Of a stretch of DNA of 43,704 nt, positions 24,901 to 32,695 are shown piece after piece. Source of the DNA: Ruminococcaceae bacterium YRB3002 (lineage in GTDB: Bacteria; Bacillota; Clostridia; Saccharofermentanales; Saccharofermentanaceae); NCBI GenBank assembly GCA_900099715.1, contig FMTG01000022.1:1-43704 (forward strand), in the 5' to 3' direction. A model generated the notes under the pieces. It did no database searches, was not told the origin of the DNA, and saw only the letters and a list, made by a program, of their open reading frames with translations. Within the stretch, counting starts at the first letter, position 1. Each line of letters opens with the position of its first letter. The position numbers and the translations under genes are program-made.

Positions 24901-26397
24901 TCACTCCGGCTTTGCCGGCGGCTCACCGCTGTCGCCATCGGGGCGGGCCGGGGGATCTCCTGACGGCGGATCGCCCTCCGGCCGCTCAGGTCTGTCAGAT
25001 CCGTCACCGCTGCCACCTGACGGGGGATCTCCTGACGGGGGCTCCCCGGGCGCTCCATCAGGAGCCTGGTGCGCCCCAGATGCCCCGGAACCGGACGCCC
25101 CAGCCGTCACCATCTCAATTGCCGTTCCATCGGACGCGCTGCCTTCACTGTACAAAACACCGCCAACGTACAATTTATGCCCGTTAAGCTCGATTCCGTC
25201 CGAATCGCAAGTCAGCGAGGTGATGTACGAATCGCCCGTCAGCACCCATCTGGAGCCGGACTCGATTCCCACGTAGATCTCTGCGCCGTCCGAGTCAGCG
25301 CCATTAACCGTACCCGTATAAACAGTCCCCGACGCGAGATGCATATTCAGCGCCGACACCTCATCAACGATTATGTCGCCTTCCAGCGTCTGTGAATTGA
25401 GATACAGATCAACCTTGCCGCCGTTGGAACCTTCCGTGCCCCAGCCTGCTGCCGCTGCCCTCAGGAAGACCCCGTCCGCGTCCTCATTAACGATTTCAAC
25501 ATTATCCAGCGTTATCGTCGTCACCGTGTTGTTCACGAAAAACACGTCCCCGTTCACATTCGTCAGCGATCCGCCGTTCATCGTAAATGACGCAGCGCCC
25601 ACAGCGGCATCGCCCGACATCGACTGGTAGATCATGACCGCCTGATACCACTCTGATTTGTCGCTGTTCTTTGAGTTGTTGTCCGCCACCAGCGTCACGT
25701 TGTTGAGCGTCACGGAGTTCTTGCCTTCCACGACCACGCCCTGCGAAGACGTTGATGTCAGAGCTGCATCATTCACGGTTATATCCGCGGTCGAGTAGAT
25801 TACCGGCGAGCCCTTGCCGTCCGTCGTGTATGTGCCGCCCGTTACCGTAACGGTTCCGCCTCCGCGGTCGGACCTGATCGCCGCCGACGAGTTGCCTGTC
25901 GTATGGATGTCGAGGTTGGTGGCATTCATCGTGCCGCCGCCCGTCGTCATAAGGCCGCCCGAGCAGTTGCCGGATGTCGTTATCACCGAGTCGCTGATGT
26001 TGATGGTCGTGCCCTCGCCGTACGAGAACACCGCGTTCGCGTGCAGGCCGTCCGTCTCCACCACGATGTTCTCAAGCGTCAGCGTCGCCCCATCCGTCGC
26101 GAAAATCGCAGCGTTGTCACCATAAAAATCCGCCTCATCGCCGGCCTCGGAATCGCCGGTCTTGGTCACTTTGATGTTGGAGTACTCTGCCGTCTCCCCG
26201 CTCACTTCGATCGCGTGCTCGCTGTCGTTCGTGCTCGTTATCTCGTCCGTGACCTCTACGGTTATGCTTGTATCTGTATTTATCTCTGTGCTTTCGGACA
26301 CACCCGCAGCCGTCTGCGCACAGCCCGTCATTGCAGTCAGTGCGAGAGAAGCCGCAGCCGCCGCTGCCAGTATCCTGTTAAATCTTTTCGTATGCAT
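24901..26397 (-). CDS. Lipoprotein with beta-helix-like adhesin domain and Pro-rich tail
   Basis: 498 residues. A signal peptide ends at the lipobox MTGC. Residues about 60-420 are a series of short Ile/Val/Thr-rich strands with recurrent patterns such as ATLTLENIV, TVTVTGGTY, SVTLNNVTL and TITLDNVEIV, as in right-handed parallel beta-helices of adhesins or pectate-lyase-like proteins. The last 70 residues are a Gly/Pro/Asp/Glu-rich tail with GDPPSG and GEPP repeats. No lyase catalytic motif is seen, so surface binding is more likely than catalysis. The start is the ATG at 26397 with AGGAGGTGA upstream. Confidence 0.8.
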   Translation of the reverse strand: MHTKRFNRILAAAAAASLALTAMTGCAQTAAGVSESTEINTDTSITVEVTDEITSTNDSEHAIEVSGETAEYSNIKVTKTGDSEAGDEADFYGDNAAIFATDGATLTLENIVVETDGLHANAVFSYGEGTTINISDSVITTSGNCSGGLMTTGGGTMNATNLDIHTTGNSSAAIRSDRGGGTVTVTGGTYTTDGKGSPVIYSTADITVNDAALTSTSSQGVVVEGKNSVTLNNVTLVADNNSKNSDKSEWYQAVMIYQSMSGDAAVGAASFTMNGGSLTNVNGDVFFVNNTVTTITLDNVEIVNEDADGVFLRAAAAGWGTEGSNGGKVDLYLNSQTLEGDIIVDEVSALNMHLASGTVYTGTVNGADSDGAEIYVGIESGSRWVLTGDSYITSLTCDSDGIELNGHKLYVGGVLYSEGSASDGTAIEMVTAGASGSGASGAHQAPDGAPGEPPSGDPPSGGSGDGSDRPERPEGDPPSGDPPARPDGDSGEPPAKPE

Positions 26398-26458
26398 TTC
26401 AGTCACCTCCTTACCGATTATAGCCGGATTATACGGGGGCAACCTTAAACGGAGCTTA

Positions 26459-26783
26459 AATGTGAAATGGGGACGGTTCCTTTTTCACCAAAATCTGAAT
26501 ACGGGGAAGCTATCAAACCAAATGCTGCAAAATGCTCAAAAAGGTTTGACGGATGTGATCTGTTTCTGCTGCGGGTTCAAACCAAATCCACGTTATCAGG
26601 TGATATGGTTTGATAAAACAGCTGTCATCACTGGTTTGTGACCGGAGAATCCGTCGTTCACATGCTTTAGGAGCACTTTTTATCAAACCAAATTGGGCTT
26701 GAAGCCATGTTTGGTTTGAATACTAATCCGGATCGGCCGGTTCTTATCAAACCAAATGACGTCAGATCATCATATTGGTATGA
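26459..26783. repeat. GGGGACGGTTC-end element with four 37-base TCAAACC hairpin units
   Basis: Begins TGTGAAATGGGGACGGTTCC. Units at 26513-26549, 26577-26613, 26683-26719 and 26747-26783 are TCAAACCAAAT, 19 variable bases, then GGTTTGA (GGTATGA in the last). All are exactly 37 bases. Starts are 64, 106 and 64 bases apart. The only close relative is 18718-18845. The stretch 26398-27270 holds no supported gene. Confidence 0.8.
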
Positions 26784-26812
26784 ATAGCACCAATGTCATC
26801 TAATCCGGTAAT

Positions 26813-27028
26813 TTGGGGTAATGAGATCCTGCTCTGGAGACGGATGCGTTACCCCAACCACGTCATTATTCACGATATGGGGTACTGCATTTATCTTATC
26901 CTTAGCATTATCTGTCCCTGTAAACTGTGATCGAACCGTTATCGGCGACGATCCGTTACCCCAAATGAACGATTATCAAGGATCTGGTTATATCCGCTGC
27001 AATAAACAGCTAACATTCATTACCCCAA
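26813..27028. repeat. TTGGGGTA / TACCCCAA inverted-word array
   Basis: TTGGGGTA at 26813 pairs with TACCCCAA at 26850-26857 (a 45-base unit). Further words are TGGGGTA at 26878, TACCCCAA at 26957-26964 and TACCCCAA at 27021-27028. The word also occurs at about 38471. Spacing is less regular than in the other hairpin families. Confidence 0.55.
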
Positions 27029-27094
27029 GTTGCCGTTAAATCGTGAGTTGGTGCTATGGCAGCAAAAAGGCATCATAAGGGGATCAAATGAAAA

Positions 27095-27132
27095 TGTATG
27101 TCAAAGTTGGATTTTCGAGAGTTTGACATACA
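27095..27132. repeat. Single 38-base TGTATGTCAAA hairpin unit
   Basis: Same unit as the array at 165-357. Its reverse complement matches the third unit there (268-305) at all but one of 38 bases, and the flanks are also similar for about 13 bases on each side. Confidence 0.85.
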
Positions 27133-27205
27133 AAAACTTAATATGTCTTTATAGGACAACCCAACATTTTGATTTGTGCAACGGATTTTTGCAGATTCTT
27201 TATTT

Positions 27206-27259
27206 TTTTTCGCGCCGCGAAAAAGAACATCCCCTGCACCCGTCAAGGGCACAGGGGAT
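27206..27259 (-). terminator. Terminator of tRNA-Pro
   Basis: On the minus strand ATCCCCTG pairs with CAGGGGAT (27229-27259) and is followed by GTTCTTTTT. A second perfect inverted repeat, TTTTTCGCG/CGCGAAAAA (27206-27224), comes right after. It lies 11 bases past the tRNA 3' end. Confidence 0.75.
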
Positions 27260-27270
27260 CCATGATATGC

Positions 27271-27346
27271 TGGTCGGAGTGACACGATTCGAACGTGCGA
27301 CCCTCTGCTCCCAAAGCAGATGCGCTACCAACTGCGCTACACCCCG
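27271..27346 (-). tRNA. tRNA-Pro (anticodon UGG)
   Basis: On the minus strand a 76-base cloverleaf. The acceptor arm CGGGGTG pairs with CACTCCG with one G-U pair. The D arm contains AGTTGGTAG, the anticodon loop TTTGGGA has anticodon TGG, and the T arm has GTTCGAATC. Discriminator A and an encoded CCA end the gene. It reads CCA and, by wobble, other proline codons. A double-hairpin terminator follows. Confidence 0.95.
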
Positions 27347-27406
27347 ATAAGTTTGCTATGACATTGTAGCAATTATACTTTTATTTTAAAGTGCACCCGG
27401 GATGGC

Positions 27407-28420
27407 TCAGACGTCCACGATCACCCAATGACCTGTTTTCTTTGACCCCTCTCTTACAAGTATCCCCCGCGCCTTAAGACTACTGATAGCTCTTGTAACA
27501 GTCGGCCTGCTATATCCGGTCATCTTTACTATCTCATCAATAGAGATGCTGTTATCAGCCTTAATGGCAAGGTATACAGCAGATTCTTTGTCAGAGAGAT
27601 TTAAAGTATCATTTAAAGTATCATTTTGCAGATTTAAAGTATCATCTTCGATCGAAGTCCTGTATTGTATGATCGCGCTCTCAAGATTATCCGCGTGATG
27701 ACGTGTCATAAAATGAAGGAACGGTGCAGCATCCCCCTGCTCCTGTGACATGACTAGACTATTGATGTATTCATCCCTGTTCTCTCTCTTAACAACAGAC
27801 GGGATCATGCCATATTCCATCTGGATCATATTCATAACAAGCCTTGACATCCTGCCATTACCATCAGCCCAAGGATGTATGTAGACCAGGTTGTAATGAG
27901 CCAGAAAGCTCAGCTCATATATCTTGTCAACATCGTTAGGATCAGCGCTCTTTCTTGCAGTATTCAGCCAGTTGCAGAAGTCCTCAAGTCTCTTTGGAAC
28001 CTTAAGGTAAGACATATAGCTTTTACCACCACGCCCGGATGTAACATTAAGCCGTCTCAATTCACCTTTGGCGCTGTCGAAATTCCCTGCCATTGTCTTG
28101 TATTCCATTCCGGTATTCTTCATTACCAGCCCTGACAGACGGCAAAGCATCTCAACACTGTAATCTACGTGCTGCTCAGCAAGATCTATCGCAGACTCAT
28201 AGGCCTTCTTCAGGTCAAGATTCATCAACTGTTCAGATAGAGGCCTTCCGGGACTTATGCCCTCATCAAACAGCAATCTGTTCTCTATCTCAGTTACTGT
28301 CGATCCCTCAACCGCAGTGGAATGAGTGATGATAGAGTACAGATAAAGCCTGTCGTGATCTATCTGATCCGGTATACCTGATCCTCTATATTCATCTATT
28401 ACTTCGACAAGTCTGCTCAT
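27407..28420 (-). CDS. Fic family protein with N-terminal inhibitory helix and C-terminal winged helix
   Basis: 337 residues. Fic proteins usually transfer AMP from ATP to target hydroxyls. The core motif is HPWADGNGR (His182 to Arg190), complete except that the usual Phe after HP is Trp. STAVEG (34-39) matches the inhibitory [S/T]xxxE[G/N] motif, whose Glu blocks ATP in class II Fic proteins, so the enzyme is probably self-inhibited. The last 60 residues form a winged helix (SIDEIVKMTGYSRPTVTRAI). I chose the ATG at 28420 with CGAGG upstream; ATGs at 28450 and 28462 have no SD. A TATAAT lies near 28475. Not adjacent to a FicA-type antitoxin. Confidence 0.88.
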   Translation of the reverse strand: MSRLVEVIDEYRGSGIPDQIDHDRLYLYSIITHSTAVEGSTVTEIENRLLFDEGISPGRPLSEQLMNLDLKKAYESAIDLAEQHVDYSVEMLCRLSGLVMKNTGMEYKTMAGNFDSAKGELRRLNVTSGRGGKSYMSYLKVPKRLEDFCNWLNTARKSADPNDVDKIYELSFLAHYNLVYIHPWADGNGRMSRLVMNMIQMEYGMIPSVVKRENRDEYINSLVMSQEQGDAAPFLHFMTRHHADNLESAIIQYRTSIEDDTLNLQNDTLNDTLNLSDKESAVYLAIKADNSISIDEIVKMTGYSRPTVTRAISSLKARGILVREGSKKTGHWVIVDV

Positions 28421-28486
28421 TATCATCAACCTCGGCAATGCCAAAACCATCTTGATTACCATATCGGCATACTAATTATACATCAT

Positions 28487-29581
28487 CTACCCGTAATTCT
28501 CCTGCACGTACACATCCAGCCGGCTTTGAACCGTCCTGGCTATCTCGTCAACAGGACGGCTCTGGGTGTAGTAACTGCCAATCTCATCAGACAGTATGTT
28601 CCATATGCTGTATTCACTCATATAGACCGTGTCGATGGAGTCCATCATCCTCCTCAGGTCTCCTCGCGTAGTCTCCGAATATGAAGTGTCATTGAGAAGT
28701 TCCTCTGCCACAGTCCTGTTGACCGGGAACCTGCCGTAGCTATTCGTGACCTCCCTCTGAAGGTCCTCACTTACCAGATATCTCATGAATTCCCAGCACA
28801 GTTCCTTCTTATCGGTGTCAGCAGACATGGAACATATCGAATACGGACGTATGGAATGGACCGATCCGAACGAACACGGGTATCCTATAAAAGTATATGA
28901 CAAATCTGCCTGCTGATATAACGGCGTAAAGATCATGCTTATGCTGTCAGGCGCTAATGTATCTGCCAGGTATTGCCCTCCATCAAGGCCGTCATTCATG
29001 TCCTGAACGAACAGAGGATCACTGAGATCGTTAAGACCGTATGTCACTGCAAAGTCTACGGTCCTGTTGATATCAGGCAGGCTCATAAGGTGCCCGTCAT
29101 CTATACGGTCAACGAGGTCATATCTCGCACCTGCTATGGAGTCGTATGCCAGCTGTGTGGCGTCAGTGTATTTCACCGGGCGAAGGCCTTCGCGTGATGC
29201 AGTATCGAGGAGTTCGTTAAGGGACATATCCGGGTCATCAGTCTTGGACGTGAGGCACCAGTATCCCTCAGGCATGTACCCTGCGAAGATCTGGTAGCAA
29301 TGGCCGTGCCTCGTCATGGCGTCGTAGATCGAACCATAGATCATGTTACTGTGAAATGTACTGTCATCAGCCATTACCGGGATAAGGTCCGCCACGAGTC
29401 CGGCCCGTCCCATCATCTCATACACCTTGTCGAGAGTATCCGACTCGCTCCTGTTCTTGAGAAATACGCCCGCGCAATACGCCGAGTGCGTATTCCACGC
29501 CTCGCACACCTCGTAGAGCTCCGCAGGGATCCCACACTCCTGCGCCTTATCCATGAACAACTCCGCCTGCCCCCAGCCCAC
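28487..29581 (-). pseudogene. 5'-truncated extracellular solute-binding protein
   Basis: 364 residues from a GTG with no SD. The C-terminal two thirds resemble ABC-transporter solute-binding proteins: LSYTFIGYPCSFGSVHSIRP, then a helix with KKELCWEFMRYLVSEDLQ and SYGRFPVNRTVAEELL. There is no signal peptide or lipobox, and the family's N-terminal part is missing. The open frame begins right after a TAA at 29612-29614 that overlaps the end of the upstream NlpC/P60 gene, so no room remains for the missing part. Probably the remnant of a deletion that joined it to that gene. No permease genes are nearby. Confidence 0.6.
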
Positions 29582-29607
29582 CAGGCCATCGTAAGGAGCC
29601 CCGAGCT

Positions 29608-31191
29608 CTATTTAATCGTCACCACAAACTTCGAATTCTGCAGCCACGTCTTCAGCGCCCTATTTCTCACCAGCAAACTGCTCAGCACCACGCTCCTGGG
29701 CTTCAGGATCTCCTCGGACCCCGGTGAAGGCTGGACAAACGTGCCCACGGCACTGATGATATACGGCCTGCCGTCAACGGTACCCAGATAGAACATCATG
29801 TGTCCCGGCATGGAGATGTAGCTGCCCGGCATCACGTCGTGCAGCACGGCAAGCTTGGCAGATCCGCCCATGGAAGACATGTCGATCTTGTCAACAAAAT
29901 CCCCGCCAACAGACGTCTGCTTAGTCCTCGGCAGCAGTATTCCAAAGCAATTATATATCTCTCGAAGAATCCCCGAGCAGTCATTGGCACGCAGATCGCC
30001 GCCCCAGCCGTAACGGTCGCCCAGAAGCTTGAACGCCTGCCTCAACAGATTCGCGGACGTGTAAGGCAGTACGCCAACAGTCACGTCATCGGAGCACGGG
30101 ATCAGCACATACTCATCCACCGCATATCCGTCGGCGCCTCTGGTCGGCACCTTCACCACGTAGTCGCCGAAGGTCGTCCTGCCGCCTGCAGACGCGGGCG
30201 CGGAAGATGAAGGCACCAGCTCCATGTGGGTGCCCATTGGCAGCACCTGACCGGAAGTCGCGGGGCTGTACGGATCGTCGCCCAGGCGGATCTCGCGGGC
30301 GGTCACGGTCAGTCCGGAAGCCTTCACGCGCTCCTGCCTCTCATTCCACTCCGCACGGTCGTGGCACAGCGCGATGCATTCCTTATTCACCCACGCCGCA
30401 AAACTGTCAAACACAACGTACAGGAACTTCCCGTCAGTACTCTCGTGCAGGATGCGCACAGGCATGTACGGCATGCACTCGGAGAAAAGGATATAGTCGA
30501 AGTACCTGTCCTCCGCCGTCTCGTACACCTGGTCGTCCGTGGGGAACAACCTCAGCGTCGCCCTCTTCACCGTGTACCCGTAGCGCACCTGGATGCTGTC
30601 CGGCACCGCCGCCAGATTGTCCAGCGCCGTCAGCCCGTTCCAGTACGCCGCCGTAGTGGGACGCCCGTTCAGGAAGTACTCCTCGGGCTTCTCCGGCACC
30701 GCATCCCTGCATGAATTCAGCAGGAGCCTCAGTATATCCCCGTCGAAAGTCGCGCCGATCTCATCCGCATAAAACAGCGTATTCCCGTCCGCATCCTCGA
30801 AAGGTGCATGGTTCACACGGTTGAACTCGCTGATCTGATCCGCGTTCAGGAGCACCTTATCCATATCGAACCCGCCGGCGCGCCCGTTCTCTATCCAGTA
30901 ATCGCAGCTCATCATCTCGGCCGTCACGTCGTCCATAGTCCTCACATATGTTCCGTCCACGCCGGCAGCCGTCTCAGTATTATCAGTCATATCAGTCGCC
31001 TCCGTCGCACCCGTCTCAGAAGTCTCAGCCGTCGTCTCAACAGCCGATGCAGATGTCTCCGTAACAGCGGACGTCTCAACCGTCTCAGACGTCTCCTCCG
31101 AAGTCTCCTGCGGCTTCACGGCGCAGCCCGCCATGGACATGACCGTCGCCACGCAAAGCGCCACCGCGCAAACCTTATCGAATCTCTTCAT
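29608..31191 (-). CDS. NlpC/P60 cell-wall hydrolase lipoprotein with SH3-like region
   Basis: 527 residues. A lipoprotein signal peptide ends at the lipobox SMAGC. A Glu/Thr/Ser/Ala linker of about 55 residues follows. The middle (about 150-370) contains beta-rich segments typical of SH3-type wall-binding modules. The C-terminal NlpC/P60 domain shows Cys405 in NDCSGIL and His464 in PGHMMFYLG, preceded by the GDRYGWGGDL motif. It is expected to cut peptide links in peptidoglycan outside the membrane. The start is the ATG at 31191 with GGAGGA upstream, 18 bases after the nitroreductase gene. Confidence 0.9.
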   Translation of the reverse strand: MKRFDKVCAVALCVATVMSMAGCAVKPQETSEETSETVETSAVTETSASAVETTAETSETGATEATDMTDNTETAAGVDGTYVRTMDDVTAEMMSCDYWIENGRAGGFDMDKVLLNADQISEFNRVNHAPFEDADGNTLFYADEIGATFDGDILRLLLNSCRDAVPEKPEEYFLNGRPTTAAYWNGLTALDNLAAVPDSIQVRYGYTVKRATLRLFPTDDQVYETAEDRYFDYILFSECMPYMPVRILHESTDGKFLYVVFDSFAAWVNKECIALCHDRAEWNERQERVKASGLTVTAREIRLGDDPYSPATSGQVLPMGTHMELVPSSSAPASAGGRTTFGDYVVKVPTRGADGYAVDEYVLIPCSDDVTVGVLPYTSANLLRQAFKLLGDRYGWGGDLRANDCSGILREIYNCFGILLPRTKQTSVGGDFVDKIDMSSMGGSAKLAVLHDVMPGSYISMPGHMMFYLGTVDGRPYIISAVGTFVQPSPGSEEILKPRSVVLSSLLVRNRALKTWLQNSKFVVTIK

Positions 31192-31209
31192 GTCTTATTC
31201 CTCCAAACT

Positions 31210-31881
31210 TTATTGATCCTGCCATTCAAAATTATCCTCTCCTGCCCCCATCGCGAAATGGTGCTTCACTATCCCGAGATCCACTCCCGACAGCGGCCCG
31301 CCAGCGTAAGTTATCTTAACTTTATTGCCAACTCCTTTTATCCTGAACGCCTGCCTGTTCACGGCCGTCGGCGCCAGCAGCGCCGCCTCCACGCCGCGCC
31401 TAAACCACTCCGGCGCCTCGCCCTCATACGAGCTCACCTGCTCAGGTGTCTTGCTCTTATGCGGCGTCCCCTGGGTCTTTCCGTAACCTACGGCCACGAT
31501 GCCTGCCACGATATCGCCCTCTGCCAGCGCCAGCATCTGCCGCCTATCGTAGGTTCCTCCGATCCACCAGGTATTGATCCCCAGGGTCTGCGCGAACAGC
31601 ATCAGATCACTGCTGCAGAAACCCAGCATTTCCTCAACGCCCTCACGCTCCGGCGCGGCCAGCAAAATGAATTCACGAACACCTTCACCGCCCAGAAACA
31701 TCCTTCCGAACAGACTCACCGTCTTCTCCCCGCCACTCATGAGCTTCATATTAAGAACGTACTTCTCATTGAGTTCACTGATCCGCTGCTCCAGCGCCTC
31801 CCGCGCATCAGATGCCAGCGGCTCGCCCGTAAACTTACGGACGGTGTGGCGGGTGGTCATCGCGGTCTGAAGGTCAGTCAT
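31210..31881 (-). CDS. Nitroreductase family protein
   Basis: 223 residues. The N-terminal TTRHTVRKFTGEPL is the FMN-binding start of nitroreductases. GFCSSDLMLFAQTLGINTWWIGG and IVAGIVAVGYGKTQGTPHKS are typical middle and FMN/NADPH segments. The C-terminal part (APTAVNRQAFRIK) matches the subgroup with a TM1586-like tandem arrangement. It should reduce nitro compounds, quinones or flavins in the cytoplasm; the substrate is unknown. The ATG at 31881 has GGGGAG upstream. A palindromic operator and a -10 box lie just upstream. Confidence 0.88.
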   Translation of the reverse strand: MTDLQTAMTTRHTVRKFTGEPLASDAREALEQRISELNEKYVLNMKLMSGGEKTVSLFGRMFLGGEGVREFILLAAPEREGVEEMLGFCSSDLMLFAQTLGINTWWIGGTYDRRQMLALAEGDIVAGIVAVGYGKTQGTPHKSKTPEQVSSYEGEAPEWFRRGVEAALLAPTAVNRQAFRIKGVGNKVKITYAGGPLSGVDLGIVKHHFAMGAGEDNFEWQDQ

Positions 31882-31907
31882 GGCTCGTCTCCCCGGTACT
31901 GAATATA

Positions 31908-31945
31908 TGCAGATTGTTAATCTGCACTAGCTACTTACCATTATA
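31908..31945 (-). promoter_or_regulatory. Nitroreductase -10 box and operator-like palindrome
   Basis: TATAAT on the minus strand at 31940-31945, with a weak -35. A perfect 8-3-8 palindrome, TGCAGATT-GTT-AATCTGCA (31908-31926), begins 13 bases further downstream. It could be a repressor site or an mRNA hairpin in the leader. Confidence 0.5.
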
Positions 31946-31980
31946 CACCGATAAACGCCACAAACTATGAACTACGGCAT

Positions 31981-32565
31981 TCACTCCCCATCATCCCTGT
32001 AATCAACCGGTACCATTCCACTGAGCGTCAGCGGCCGTTCCTCTCCCAACATCAGCTCCAGCATGACATTCTCGCCCAATACTTTTACCTCATCATCCAA
32101 CACAGCAAATATGATTTCTATATCATAATCACCATTCGCCTTAATAAAATCATTACACGCCTGCAGCGCCTTCCTCCACGCCTGATCCACCGGGTAGCCG
32201 TATATCCCTGACGATATCAGCGGGAAACCGATGGAATGGCACCCGTTCTCCTTCGCCACGGTAAGCGCCTGCTTGTACGCGCTGTAAAGAAGCTTGGGCT
32301 CATTATCGTTCCCGCCGCGCCATATCGGCCCTACCGCGTGGATAACAAACTTAGCTGGCAGATTAAACCCCGGTGTGATAACCGCATTCCCCGTCCTGCA
32401 CCCGCCGATCGCATCGCACGCCGCGCTCATCTCAGCCACTCCGGCCTCTCGAAAAACAGCCCCGCACACACCTCCCCCATACGACAGCTGTGGATTAGCC
32501 GCGTTGACAATAGCGTCTGTGTTGAGTTTGGTTATGCTTATCTTCTGGATCGTTATGCTGCTCAT
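31981..32565 (-). CDS. Macrodomain protein (probable O-acetyl-ADP-ribose deacetylase)
   Basis: 194 residues, essentially one macrodomain of the MacroD type. Hallmarks are DAIVNAANPQLSYGGGVCGA (substrate Asn and Gly-rich loop) and PLISSGIYGYP (phosphate loop). Such proteins remove ADP-ribose from acidic residues or hydrolyse O-acetyl-ADP-ribose in the cytoplasm. The ATG at 32565 has GGAGGT upstream. It stands alone, 99 bases before the nitroreductase gene and 130 bases after the helicase gene. Confidence 0.9.
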   Translation of the reverse strand: MSSITIQKISITKLNTDAIVNAANPQLSYGGGVCGAVFREAGVAEMSAACDAIGGCRTGNAVITPGFNLPAKFVIHAVGPIWRGGNDNEPKLLYSAYKQALTVAKENGCHSIGFPLISSGIYGYPVDQAWRKALQACNDFIKANGDYDIEIIFAVLDDEVKVLGENVMLELMLGEERPLTLSGMVPVDYRDDGE

Positions 32566-32695
32566 AAATGTTACCTCCGCGTTTTCTCCTGTTTAAGACT
32601 CCCTGCCAATGAAGCTTATCAACTGCTTTCACAAAAGGCTCATTTGCGTTGAGTCAATTGCATGTACTACTGGGATTCAATCACATCTCCTACCA

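Noticed and set aside
26821-27039. 72-codon frame in the 26.4-27.3 kb gap
   Set aside because: Lies over the TTGGGGTA repeat words, no SD, unlikely composition.
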